Below, piece by piece: positions 1 to 9,390 of a DNA stretch of 64,000 nt. Numbering within the stretch: the stretch's first letter is position 1; every line of letters starts with the position of its first letter. The DNA lies in contig CAKMXJ010000010.1 in NCBI GenBank assembly GCA_928724745.1, positions 682,001 to 746,000 on the forward strand. Direction: 5' to 3'. The notes under the pieces were generated by a model. The model searched no databases, had not been told where the DNA came from, and worked only from the letters and a program-made list of their open reading frames with translations. A program made the position numbers and the translations under genes. Source of the DNA: Anthracocystis setariae. Taxonomy: Eukaryota; Basidiomycota; Ustilaginomycetes; Ustilaginales; Ustilaginaceae.

Positions 1-825
1 GGCGGTGCAGGGTCTGGCCGTGGCACGGGCCTCAAGCGACGGGTTCCGAATTTGGGACCGAACAATGACCGCTTTATGCTCCACTTCCGCTTCCACGTGA
101 TCCAGCTGTCGACGCTGTTCAACGCACACCATGTGGTGCATGCGCTGTTCGCGACGTGTGGCGAGCACAACGCCGAGGCGAACGGAGGGAGTGGAGGACA
201 TCCCAGTACTGGCTACGGACATGGGAGTGACAATGGGAATGGCGCAAGGGCGGGCGAGCCAACGCCCGTGCCGCTGCGGTGTGAGAGTTGCGTGGATGCG
301 GACCAGTGCCCCTACCGCAACGACCGGTTGCAGCGGTGGGCGGCTGTGCATGCCGGTGCGGTGATCGGCAGTTTTATGAGCATGCCGCGGCTGTCGACGC
401 TGACGCCGACGATTCTGGAAGGGATCGGGTTGGCGTTTGGTGTGCTCGTGATCCTGTGTCGTCTGCAGCGACGTCCGAGTCAGCAGCGACGATTTGCTTG
501 TAAGTGCGCCGCCGAAGTTAGGGAGGCAGCGGTCGAGTTGATTACAGACCAGTGTCTGCATGTGGATGCGGAGCGGCCGATGGTGGGGGAGAGGGTGGAC
601 GAGATGCGGAGTGGTCGGTTTGATGATGGTAATGATTGCTGGTTGCAGCATGGGACATTGGAGGAGGGAGCGACGTTGTTGGGGCAGGCGATCTCGGATT
701 GGCCGTTTGTGCTGCAGGATATGGGCAACGAGTTGAAGATGGTGGCAGGGAGTTGGCAGGTGGCGGAGGAGTTTTTGAATACGGCGCACAAGCTGTTGAA
801 CGTTTACACTTTCTATGTGGATTGA
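1..825 (+). CDS. Fungal-specific transcription factor domain protein, C-terminal part (5' end outside window)
   Basis: The frame is open from base 1, so the true start lies upstream; the TGA is at 823-825. About 274 residues are visible. The segment around 310-440 (a WAAVHAGAV stretch followed by a hydrophobic helix and PTILEG) resembles the C-terminal part of the fungal-specific transcription factor domain seen in C2H2- or Zn2Cys6-type regulators, where a conserved helix carrying His-Ala precedes a Pro-rich turn. No DNA-binding domain is in view. A GTAAGT at 500 and an AG at 547 bound a 48-nt segment that could be a small in-frame intron; it encodes residues with no obvious conservation, but 48 nt is short for this genome. 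The family assignment rests on weak overall resemblance, so a different helical nuclear protein is possible. Confidence 0.5.
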   Translation, partial: GGAGSGRGTGLKRRVPNLGPNNDRFMLHFRFHVIQLSTLFNAHHVVHALFATCGEHNAEANGGSGGHPSTGYGHGSDNGNGARAGEPTPVPLRCESCVDADQCPYRNDRLQRWAAVHAGAVIGSFMSMPRLSTLTPTILEGIGLAFGVLVILCRLQRRPSQQRRFACKCAAEVREAAVELITDQCLHVDAERPMVGERVDEMRSGRFDDGNDCWLQHGTLEEGATLLGQAISDWPFVLQDMGNELKMVAGSWQVAEEFLNTAHKLLNVYTFYVD

Positions 826-1137
826 GCGCGGAGGGGTAGAGTCGGCGAATCGGTTTGTATTAGTAGCTAGGTTTGTTTGGGGGACCAAGTTTGCTTGTAT
901 GATTGATATATTGATGTTGCTGTTTGAAGTGTGAGTTCCAGAAGTGTGGAGAGGGGTTTTGGTTAGCGCCGGTGGCGGGAGATGTCGAGTTGAGTGGGAG
1001 TGGGGGTTAGGTCGGGGGGTGCGGGAGGCGCGGCGATAGGGTTCTGCGATTTAACCCTGGACGTGTTGGCTGCAGCGGGGGGCACTTTGGGGTATAAATT
1101 TCACACGTTGATTGCGGACCTCATCTATCACGGCGAC
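826..1137. other. Intergenic; 3' flank of the factor gene and promoter of the pirin relic
   Basis: GC-rich non-coding stretch. The only recognisable element is a TATA-like sequence at 1092-1099, 46 nt before the first ATG of the decayed pirin gene. Confidence 0.5.
1092..1099 (+). promoter_or_regulatory. TATA-like box of the pirin relic
   Basis: The sequence GTATAAAT lies 46 nt upstream of the ATG at 1138, which is directly followed by a splice-donor-like GTATGT. Position fits a core promoter of the former pirin gene; inference only. Confidence 0.35.
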
Positions 1138-2697
1138 ATGGCAGCAAACGTATGTCTACAGGCGGACAGAGATCGACTTATACACTGGTATCCATCCTGC
1201 TTGGCTTGGACGGCTTTTTTTTTTTTCTCCTAGCGGTGGGGACTTATTTCGGCGTTTATTCAAGTGTGGTTGAGGACATGTGTATGTTGGGTGTAATGGG
1301 TGGGAGGGGTGGCTAAGAAGGTTTGGTCGATCGAGACTGGCGAGGGAGCAGGGGCGGTGGTTCGACGATCGATCGGCATACCTGGGCTGTTGATGCTGGA
1401 TCATTTTCGTATAGGTGAGGGGGCTGGGTTTCCTGACCATCCGCACCGAGGTTTTTTTTTTAGGTTTTGAGTATTTTATTACGATACCTTGGACTAGAAA
1501 CAAAGACTGGACACGGCGGACATCTAGCCGGATCTCCAGAGCGCAGTGGGTTTGTGAGGCGTACCCACACGTTGTTCTCTGTAGCCCAGCTAGAGCCGGA
1601 AGAGGGGAATGAGAAGTGAACCAACCAGAGACCGAAAGCGAGGACGAGACTAAAACAAGGGAGAAAACTAAGACCACGTCTTGTGAAGGCGTGATAGGCA
1701 AAGGTGAAGCGACTGGATCTGAATGAGACCGAGAACGAGGCCTGGGAAAGAACAAAACACGAGAACTAGGTGTGAGAGACCGGCTGTCATACCTTTCGGA
1801 AGAATCAAGTGATAGAACATTGAACTTGGCGGCGAGAAGGGCCAGGCTCGTCGTCGGAGAGACTTGCCATGGAGACATCGGTGAGGAATCAGACGACGAT
1901 GACGTATATCTTCGAGGGACAGTCACAGCATGAGGATTTCGCAGGACATACGGGCACGTTCGGTCCAGGTGATGTGCAGTGGATGAATGCCGGTCATGGA
2001 ATCATGCATGCCTTGGATGCCCATCCACCGTGACATCCAAGGCAACAAACTCCCCAACCCAATCGGACTCCAACTTTGGATCGACCTCGCCAAGCATGCC
2101 AAAAGCGAACCACCAAGTTACCAGGAGTATAGGGCCAAGCAGATCCCCTTCGCCACCACCGCAACTGGCGTTAAAGTCAAGGTGGTGGCAGGAGAGAGTC
2201 TGAGTGTGAGGCGACCCATCGAGTTGCCCAAGAATGGCGGGGTGTTGTTTATCGACGTCCAGCTAGAACCGAATGCAAGCTTGTTTCAGCTTATCGATCC
2301 AACGTATAACGCTTTCATATATACACTGGAGCGAAACATCATAGTAGGCGATTACGACGATGTTTCGAATCTACCCAAAGTAGAGGGAGAGCGGTTGGGG
2401 TTTAATCCATCCACAGCCGCGAAGAAGGGCGAAAGCGTGGCGCAGTTCCACACACTTGTGCTCACCCAAGATGCTGGCGAGGAGGGCGTGACGATCACCA
2501 ACGCGTCCCAGGAGGAGAACGCTCGGCTGGTGTTGGTAGCAGGAGAGCCACTGGATCAGGAGGTGGTGCAGTATGGCTCGTTTGTGATGACCAGTAGGCA
2601 CGAAATTCAACAGACGCTCATCGATTTTCAGTCGGGCAAGAATGGGTTTGAAAGAGCTCCTGGTGGGAGGAGCAAGATCGGCGCCCATATGACTTAG
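1138..2697 (+). pseudogene. Pirin family protein, disrupted by an insertion and a frameshift
   Basis: Pirins are iron-binding bicupin nuclear cofactors, some acting as quercetinases. Pirin sequence is recognisable in three pieces. Bases 1318-1455 encode the N-terminal part (EGAGAVVRRSIG, LMLDHFRIGEG, then DHPHRGF). Bases 1888-2018 continue it in another frame (TMTYIFEGQ, HEDFAGH, GPGDVQWMNAGHGIMHA). Bases about 2016-2697 carry the rest in a third frame (MPIHRD, GLQLWIDL, AGEPLDQ, SFVMTSR and a C-terminal FQSGKNGFERAPGG). A roughly 430-nt block with a stop at 1462 separates the first two pieces exactly inside the first metal-binding cupin motif. A +1 shift near 2016 separates the second and third. 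No GT-AG pair near the block restores the frame, so it is not a clean intron. Possible exon 1 is 1138-1149 with donor GTATGT at 1150. The last piece could still be translated from 1987 but would lack the first cupin. Confidence 0.75.
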
Positions 2698-2966
2698 CCT
2701 CTCGAGACTTTGTTCAGTTTGTACTTTATGGTAGTTGTGCAAATACGGTTGCAGAGTTTCGATCGGGTGATGATACTGGCAGGAGTGTGTTTCAGTGCAG
2801 CGATGATGATGTTGTGGAAACGGATTGGGCTTGCGATAGAGACGGCTGCGGATGAAGCATTCTTAGGTGTTGTAGACCATTTAAATTTGGTTTTCCGAGG
2901 GTAGAGAAAAAAAAGGGTAACCGAAGCCATGTTTCACGGTTTGACTCTTGACCACGATCGCACTTG

Positions 2967-3740
2967 ATGGCGCGGCATCCACGCGATGAGGTAATGGACT
3001 CGATCAAGGGCAAGACCAAAGCGATAACATCCGAACCCGAATGCGAATCTGACGATGACGATGATGAATGGTGTTTGATCTGCCACACGTCGCCAGTGTG
3101 CGACCGGACGGTTCTACCGATGTGTCTGCACTCGCAATTCTGCTTCGGCTGCATCGTACGCTGGTGCACCATCAAACCACGCTGTCCACTATGTCTGGCG
3201 GACATCGGCGAATACATCATCCACGAAATCCACGCGGACGACGATTACATCCGTCACTTCCTTCGCCAACCTCCCTCACTCGCATCATCACCCGGGAGAG
3301 AATCGGTGCGTAGACCCCGACCCGCAACCTTGTCGCGGGACTCAGCGTTGGAGAGACGAAAACACATCTACCGGCACCAACTGTACGCGCGTCATGTGGG
3401 GAGTAATAGGCATACGGGTTACCGCGCTTACCCTGGCCCCACCGCCGTCCGCGATGATTTCGAGCTTAGAGCCAGGATGGCGCTGTTCCTACGCCGGGAA
3501 TTGAGGATTTGGCCGAGTGTGGATGCGCAATTTCTGACGAGGTATGTGGTGTCGTTGCTGCAGGTGTGGGATGTGGGTGCCGACGAGACGGTGCGCTTGG
3601 TGGCCGAGTTTTTGGGCCACAGCATGGCAAGGCATTTGTTGCACGAGTTGGAGTGTTGGGTCAGGAGCGGCAAGAAGGTGCTGGCTTGGTACGATCACAG
3701 TCCCTGGTTGCAGTACCCGCCGGCATCTACGCAAATTTGA
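2967..3740 (+). CDS. RING-finger protein, probable E3 ubiquitin ligase (Topors/ICP0-like RING)
   Basis: The product has 257 residues. An acidic run (residues about 26-34) precedes a C3HC4 RING at residues 36-76: C36, C39, C53, H55, C59, C62, C73 and C76 have the correct spacing, with the MCLHSQFCFGCI core typical of RINGs that recruit E2 enzymes. The region after about residue 90 is basic and Arg-rich and ends in a helical block (about 165-245) containing VRLVAEFLGHSMARHLLHEL. This recalls the C-terminal helical region of fungal Topors-like proteins, but I cannot confirm homology. The start is the ATG at 2967; the codon before it is TTG. It lies 269 nt after the pirin relic on the same strand. 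A role as ubiquitin or SUMO ligase is inferred from the RING only; the substrate is unknown. Confidence 0.8.
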   Translation: MARHPRDEVMDSIKGKTKAITSEPECESDDDDDEWCLICHTSPVCDRTVLPMCLHSQFCFGCIVRWCTIKPRCPLCLADIGEYIIHEIHADDDYIRHFLRQPPSLASSPGRESVRRPRPATLSRDSALERRKHIYRHQLYARHVGSNRHTGYRAYPGPTAVRDDFELRARMALFLRRELRIWPSVDAQFLTRYVVSLLQVWDVGADETVRLVAEFLGHSMARHLLHELECWVRSGKKVLAWYDHSPWLQYPPASTQI

Positions 3741-4136
3741 CATTCAGTGCCCGTGCGAACGGTGATGTCGATCCCCAAAATTATTGACAACCGCAGCTGG
3801 TGCGGTGGGCGATGTAGGAGCGGGTGGATGCGTGGTTGGAGTCGAGCCGCCCATGGGCAGACAAGTGGACCTTAAAGTCGGGTTCACGTTTGGTTTAGGG
3901 TTGGACCTCAACGACGAACCGCTTGCAAAGCACGAATACATTGAATGGCCATACATGATCTACTCCCCCCCACCCAACCCTGAAACCAAACAACAGCAAA
4001 TCACATGGAAACCCAACCTCTCTCGAATTGTACAGTACAAAGAAGAAGAAGAAGAAGAAGAAAACAGCATGACTAGCCAATCGACAATGAAATGACAACT
4101 ACAAACCCCTGGAACCTAGATGCAGTATATGCAAGA
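3741..4136. other. Convergent intergenic region with GAA tract
   Basis: Lies between the RING gene and the tail-to-tail MFS gene. It contains the palindromic TGTACAGTACA-type motif at about 4029-4038 and a GAA-rich tract at 4039-4064. An ORF-like stretch at 3784-4095 shows no recognisable domain. Confidence 0.5.
4039..4064. repeat. GAA trinucleotide tract
   Basis: About seven consecutive AGA/GAA units in the non-coding spacer downstream of the MFS gene. Confidence 0.85.
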
Positions 4137-5747
4137 CTAGACATTACCAAACCCAACCCTTGGCTCTGGAGGCGGCGTCACCGGATTGCTAAGCAACTTT
4201 TGCCTGTGCCTCTGTGGCAATATCCATTGTTTATACGCAAAGATGGCGATACTCGCCATGGTCGCCATCGCCAACGTGCCCGATATGAATGCGATGAACC
4301 CAGTAAACCCGTAACTCCCATACGTCGATGCCCTACCCAGATGCGTAGGATAGAATTGCACCGCAATGATCGGCCCAACCATGGTCGCGACACCTCTGAT
4401 ACATACCAGGTACAGAAACCTCAACGAATACTCCTCCGTCGACGCACTGCCACCCTCGACATCGCGACTGACGGGCGTCATGAACGTCGTAAACCCACCA
4501 CCGGAAACACCGACAAACACAACGTACAGCACGATCTTGGTGAGCGAGTCGCCGGCGAATCCAAACACCAGTGCGGTAAACACGAGGTTGAGCGACGTGC
4601 TCGTAGCCATCAGCAATGGGTAGGGGAATCGATCGACGAGGTAGCCGAGGAAGAAGTAGGTGATGGCGGCAGATGCGTTGAACGCCGAGAGGATGGCGGT
4701 GGAGACGGCGCTCGAGAAGCCCATGGACGAGGCGTAGTTGGAAATGTTGAGGCCGACTGAATACCATGCCGTCGTCTGCGTCAGGATGACCACGAGATTG
4801 AGAAGCGTCAGTGGCGAGAGGAGCGAACGCGGGAAGCCAGGAAGCAACGCACGCCATCGAATGGGTCCCGGACGTGGAAGAAATGTTTCATTGGCGTGTA
4901 AAAAGTAGACCGCGGTGCCCGAGACGATGAGTTGAATGAGTGACCACGTGCGCAATGTCCATCGGAAGCCGATACGTTCTAGCAGTTCGGTAAAGATGAT
5001 GGGCCATACGATACCACCGACGGCAGAGCCTGCGAAGATGAGCGCGGTCGCCAGCCCACGTTTCTTGTCGAACCAGGCGGGTAGCCAGAGCACGACGACG
5101 GTGAACAGGTTGCCGCCAAAGATGCCGAGCAGCAGGCCTTGGAAGACGATGAGCAGCGCTACCGAGTTGGCGAAGCTGGCGATGAGCAAAGAGAGCGACG
5201 AGCCAGCAACGCAGATGTAGGTGAAGTGTTTGGTGCGCGTGGGGAACATGGAGTAGAGGCCGAAAGAGATGAGCGGGATAAAGTGCTGGCCAGCGACGAG
5301 CGTGGTACCGACGGATGAGGTGGCGGTGAGGGAGGTGTGGTGGAAGGGGGAGCTGGGGTTGTGACTGTGATAGTCTTGGAAGGAACCGTAACCGGCGGAA
5401 GCACCCCAGATCATGAACTCGGTTGCGGCGGCAGCGAGAACAAACCTCCAAGCAGACCAACCTTGGTCCTTGGGATGAATCGCAGCATCGTCTTGCCCAG
5501 TTGCAGATATCCGATCGATGCTGGAGCGTGCCAACTGAGCAACCAACTGGACTGGCGCATTTTGTTGATCTACTGGACTGCGCTCGTTGTTGTTGGCAAG
5601 AGCGACCTTGTCGACGTCGGAGGATGCTGTGATAGGAGGGTTGGGATCATGTTGTGTTGCAGGCAAGGGAGAAGAGACTGGCTGCTGCCGCTGATCGAGG
5701 TTGGGAGCTAGCTCTTTTTCGTTGATGCCGAGCTCGGTTTGTTGCAT
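4137..5747 (-). CDS. MFS transporter, monocarboxylate porter (MCT)-like
   Basis: The product has 536 residues. The first ~97 residues are hydrophilic and cytosolic, then about twelve hydrophobic segments follow. TM1 (about 100-122) reads into GASAGYGSFQDYH, the position of the conserved substrate-site region of fungal MCT-type porters (family known from yeast MCH proteins and SLC16). The stretch between TM4 and TM5 has LPAWFDKKRGLATAL, which matches the typical xWFxxRRGLAxGL loop of this family. The C-terminal tail is short and basic. Such proteins sit in the plasma membrane or vacuole and move monocarboxylates, riboflavin or related small acids; the substrate here cannot be read. The ATG at 5747 is the first in frame and no intron is needed. 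The upstream region is shared with the divergently oriented alcohol dehydrogenase over more than 2 kb. Confidence 0.85.
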   Translation of the reverse strand: MQQTELGINEKELAPNLDQRQQPVSSPLPATQHDPNPPITASSDVDKVALANNNERSPVDQQNAPVQLVAQLARSSIDRISATGQDDAAIHPKDQGWSAWRFVLAAAATEFMIWGASAGYGSFQDYHSHNPSSPFHHTSLTATSSVGTTLVAGQHFIPLISFGLYSMFPTRTKHFTYICVAGSSLSLLIASFANSVALLIVFQGLLLGIFGGNLFTVVVLWLPAWFDKKRGLATALIFAGSAVGGIVWPIIFTELLERIGFRWTLRTWSLIQLIVSGTAVYFLHANETFLPRPGPIRWRALLPGFPRSLLSPLTLLNLVVILTQTTAWYSVGLNISNYASSMGFSSAVSTAILSAFNASAAITYFFLGYLVDRFPYPLLMATSTSLNLVFTALVFGFAGDSLTKIVLYVVFVGVSGGGFTTFMTPVSRDVEGGSASTEEYSLRFLYLVCIRGVATMVGPIIAVQFYPTHLGRASTYGSYGFTGFIAFISGTLAMATMASIAIFAYKQWILPQRHRQKLLSNPVTPPPEPRVGFGNV

Positions 5748-7187
5748 TCTATGTCTGAGATGAGGAGTAGGAGATGAAGTGGAGTGGATGGAAGGCTATT
5801 GGTTGGACTGTGAAGGCAGGATTCGGAGACCGAGTCGAGGAGAGGATTGCGTGCTTTCAAGTGGACAAGATGGTGCGATGACGGACGTCAAGAAAAGCGA
5901 TGGGCTTATGAGGCCTTTTTCTAGACTCGCACACGGCGATTAAAGTAGGGTTGCCACGGGTGCTTGAAAGAAGCAGAGTTTCGACGAGATGAGATGAAAG
6001 AGGGAGAGAGAGTTTGTGTGTGACTCGCCCAAGGTTGAGCTTGAGCATGGAGCAGTCAAGACGCCGTGAAATGAAACGGAAGCGTAATCGTACGCCCAAG
6101 TCCAAAGTTACAATGGTCGTGGCAGTCGAAGAATGTACTGTACTGTACAGTAGGAGGTCAAGCAAGAAAGCTTGGACATGAGCGAAAAGCGTAGGGAGCA
6201 GAGCAAACAAACTCAGCAGACTGCAAAGGCAGACAGCCGAGCTGTCAAATATTTCCGCAAAGCAAGCCGACGATCCAAAGCCAACGACGGCGCTCACACG
6301 GCTCCAGCATGCATAGCGCCCACAGAGCCCCACAGCAACAACAAAGAGCGGGGCAGCGCTGGTGGACTAAACTGCGCTCAGTTTGTGGCATCAAAAGGCA
6401 ATCGGACTTTTAGGAGTTTAGCGGCACCCTGTTGTCGGAGAAACATGCGATGCGAGGTCACGCAAATCCAACGACGCTGGGCACTCACCTCATCACTGCT
6501 ATTCAGCCTTGCAATCTCGGACAGGGAAAGGAAATTGAGTGGCATAAATTTGAGGGTCGCTTTGTGACATCCAGCGAAAGGAATAATGAGAGAGCCAACA
6601 CTGCTCGAAAACTGTGTATGACTTTGCTCTTTATCGAATCCAAGCTGTCTTGCAGCAGCAGCAGCAGCCTTTCTTCTAGTGTTGGGTGAAAGAAAAAGCC
6701 ACGCGGCTGTTCCGATGCTGCAGCTGCAAAACCCTCAGCCGACCAAATTTGGCGTGGCGCCGTCGGGAGAAACGCGGGCGCAACGGCCTCTTGAACGGGT
6801 CAATATTCTAGATCTCCCGATTGCAAATGCAAGCCTTGATCCTGCATCGAATTTGATCGGGCCGCGCTCGACGATAGTGAATTTATTCTCTTCTTTTTCT
6901 TTCTGAACAGGAATTCAGCTCTTTTTCTTACCGCCAGCCTTGGGTTGTGAGGTAGCGCAAAGATCTGTACCGGAAGCTTCCTGCAGTTGATCGTTTTCAT
7001 GCAAGACCCGATGGACTGCATCGCTCAGATCTTGTCGCAATCAACATTATTATTCAAAACCAACAAATCTTGCTGATCGACAGTGAGCAATGATGGGGCG
7101 GCGCAACGCACTCACGCTTTTTTGATTGCGAGCAGAAAAGGGTGAATCAAGTTGTGTGATGTCGTACGTCATCATTCCAGAGTTTGG

Positions 7188-7218
<31 letters not shown>

Positions 7219-7867
7219 CATTATTCCCGAACACGACTCACCGCAGTCCGCAGTCGGCTCGCGCTAACCGGCTACAGTCCAGTCCATTCCAGTCCAGTAC
7301 TAGAGTACAGTCTATGCTCGAGCTGACCAGCAACCGGATCGCTCGCCAACTACTGTATGGCCGCAACTTTTTGGTCTCTGCCGTAAGAGTTACACTCTGT
7401 AAACCCCGAGATTCATGTTTCTAGCTGTGTGTCACCAAAGTCATAGTTTCCGGGCCACGTTGTTAGCGTCGACATGCAGCTTTTGCTCATCGCTCGATCC
7501 AATCTTTAACCGTTGCAGCTTTCATGGCATGGTCCAACCTAGCAAGCATCGCCAAGTCGAGTTGGATTGCCGTCCGCTAGTGTTGTAGTTGATGACTCTC
7601 GCCAGAGTCATTGCGTCATGCACACTTGTTTGTTCGGGTATTTCTTTCCTTCTATCCCAAGCGCGTGTTTATTCTTCCAGGCCTGTTTCCCCTGGTCGCT
7701 CGTTATCGCCTTGGCCAAAGTAAAGTCCCTGGTCAGCTTCCATAGTGTTCTCAGAGACAATCTTGTCGAATACATATAACCCCGTCATCGTTGATCCTCT
7801 TGCGTATCAATTTGTGCGTAACATCATCCCTTTTCCTCTGAATCGAATCCTGAAACTCGTCCTGATC
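5748..7867. other. Long divergent intergenic region (MFS / alcohol dehydrogenase)
   Basis: About 2.1 kb without a supportable gene; the short ORFs are not protein-like. It holds a palindromic GTACTGTACTGTACAGTA at 6135-6152, a related TACTAGAGTAC cluster at about 7291-7312, a 29-nt T homopolymer at 7190-7218, and CAG-type microsatellite sequence near 6656-6668. Probably promoter and 5' UTR sequence of both flanking genes; an unannotated non-coding transcript cannot be excluded. Confidence 0.5.
7190..7218. repeat. Poly-T homopolymer, 29 nt
   Basis: Uninterrupted run of T in the non-coding region upstream of the alcohol dehydrogenase; prone to length variation and assembly error. Confidence 0.9.
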
Positions 7868-8899
7868 ATGACTACTGTCGATCTCGGTACCGTCTTCAAG
7901 GGCTCGTCCTCTGGCAAGGTCGTCAAGACGCAAGGTGGCCAACACGCCGTCAACGCTAACGATGTAGTCATCGACATCACCCACTCGGGTCTGTGCTACA
8001 CCGACATCCACTTTCTCAAAAAGGACATGGCTCTCGGACACGAGGGTGTTGGCATTGTCTCGCAAGTCGGACCCGAGGTCAAACGCTTCAAGAAGGGCGA
8101 TCGAGTCGGTTGGGGTTACGTCCACGACTCGTGCGGCGCTTGCAAGTTTTGCGAAAAGGGTCGTGACACCAACTGCTACCAAAACACCATGTATGCCAAG
8201 GGCGACTTTGATCAGGCGTCGTTCGGTGATCGTTTCGTCATCACCCAACACTTCTGCCACAAGATCCCGCAAGGTCTCGAACTCAAGTATGCGGCTCCAC
8301 TCCAATGTGGTGGTGCCACCGTGTTTGGCGCGATTCGCCAGGCCGGCGTCACCTCTGCTGACCGTGTCGGTGTGATCGGTATCGGAGGTTTGGGTCACCT
8401 TGCCATTCAGTTCCTCAACAAGATGGGCTGCGATGTCGTCGTCTTCTCCGGCTCCGACAACAAGAAGGACGAGGCGATCAAGCTCGGCGCACACGAGTTT
8501 GTCGCTGCCAAGACCAACCCCAAGCTTGAAGGCGTCAAGCCGATCGATGCATTGATCGTCACCACCTCGGCCCAGCCCGACTGGAAGACGTACCTCAAGG
8601 TGCTCGAAAAGGATGCCACCATCATCCCGCTCTCCGTGGACGAGGGTGACTTTGTGTTGCCCTACATGCCTATGATCGGTAAGCAGCTCAAGGTGCAAGG
8701 CTCGCTCGTGGCGGATCGTGCGGTTCACGCGGCGATGCTCGAGTTTGCCGCGCGACATGGCATCAAGCCCATGATCGAGGAGGTTCCCATGACCCAGCAA
8801 GGTCTCAACGATGCCGTAGAGCGCTTGAAGAAAGGTGATGTTCGTTACCGCTTCGTCGCCGTTTCCACCACCAACAAGCTCAACGACGCCAACCTTTAA
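7868..8899 (+). CDS. Zinc-dependent alcohol dehydrogenase (cinnamyl-alcohol/ADH6-type MDR)
   Basis: The product has 343 residues and is a complete medium-chain dehydrogenase/reductase. Catalytic zinc ligands are C43 (GLCYTDIH), H58-E59 (GHEG) and C147. The structural zinc site is C89, C92, C95 and C103. The nucleotide-binding motif GIGGLGHL is at 171-178, and the acid-poor strand that follows (VVVFSGSDNKKDEA) suggests NADP(H) preference. The family reduces aldehydes or oxidises alcohols in the cytosol; members of this subgroup act on aliphatic and aromatic aldehydes. The start at 7868 (ATGACTACTG) was chosen because the upstream in-frame extension to 7745 is not conserved-looking and contains UTR-like sequence. 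There is no intron. The stop is followed 11 nt later by a palindromic GCTA array. Confidence 0.9.
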   Translation: MTTVDLGTVFKGSSSGKVVKTQGGQHAVNANDVVIDITHSGLCYTDIHFLKKDMALGHEGVGIVSQVGPEVKRFKKGDRVGWGYVHDSCGACKFCEKGRDTNCYQNTMYAKGDFDQASFGDRFVITQHFCHKIPQGLELKYAAPLQCGGATVFGAIRQAGVTSADRVGVIGIGGLGHLAIQFLNKMGCDVVVFSGSDNKKDEAIKLGAHEFVAAKTNPKLEGVKPIDALIVTTSAQPDWKTYLKVLEKDATIIPLSVDEGDFVLPYMPMIGKQLKVQGSLVADRAVHAAMLEFAARHGIKPMIEEVPMTQQGLNDAVERLKKGDVRYRFVAVSTTNKLNDANL

Positions 8900-9390
8900 A
8901 AGTTCAGCGAGCTAGCTAGCTAGCTAGCTAGCTAGCTAGCTTGCACCACATCTCCCATCTTCCATCTCCCATCCATCGTGTACTATGCCTTTCTGTCTCT
9001 TTTCTGGACTAGTTAGCATTGCAATCATCGTATAGACGTCTCTTTCTGACTTTCCCTTTTCTCTGTGTGTTGCGAGTACTCACCGCCTTATACAAGCCAG
9101 CTTAGGGCCGACCTTTGATAAGCTGGGTCAATATTTTCGGCTCGCGTCTGTGCCAAACGTACTGTATCGGCAGTGACCATGGTTTTGTGCCGCTCGGCTA
9201 AAAGCAATTACCGCAGGAAAAAGAAAGAGACGTCTTTGGATGTGTTTCGGCGTGGTTGGAACCCCGCAGCAGACGTTTCACTCGGGCACCGCTTTGGGAA
9301 CGACTAATTGACTGGTTTCTGTGGAACATAGACTTCTTCCTATCCCTTGTCTCTACGGCGGGCGCAGCACAAGATAGTCGTTGGGATACA
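8900..9390. other. Intergenic, same-strand spacer
   Basis: Pyrimidine-rich 3' flank of the dehydrogenase followed by the 5' region of the DUF1308-LCCL gene. Apart from the GCTA array and a GTACTGTA motif at about 9159 nothing is recognisable. The ORF frame extends upstream of 9391 to a TTG at 9256, but without an ATG. Confidence 0.5.
8911..8941. repeat. (GCTA)n tandem array, self-complementary
   Basis: Nearly eight GCTA units beginning 11 nt after the stop of the alcohol dehydrogenase. The unit array AGCTAGCT is its own reverse complement, so the RNA or DNA can fold on itself; it probably lies in the 3' UTR. Confidence 0.9.

Noticed and set aside
1451..1887. Interpretation of the pirin block as a normal intron
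   Set aside because: The donor would be GTTTTT and the nearest acceptor is in the wrong phase, so no standard GT-AG pair restores the pirin frame.
1156..1926. 256-residue minus-strand ORF over the pirin relic
   Set aside because: Ser/Pro/Arg-rich composition, no domain, and it runs antisense through recognisable pirin coding sequence on the plus strand.
4092..4760. 222-residue plus-strand ORF opposite the MFS gene
   Set aside because: Arg/Glu-rich low-complexity reading antisense to conserved transmembrane helices.
7751..8800. 349-residue minus-strand ORF opposite the alcohol dehydrogenase
   Set aside because: Antisense shadow: the plus-strand dehydrogenase has all catalytic motifs, and a strong codon bias leaves the opposite frame open.
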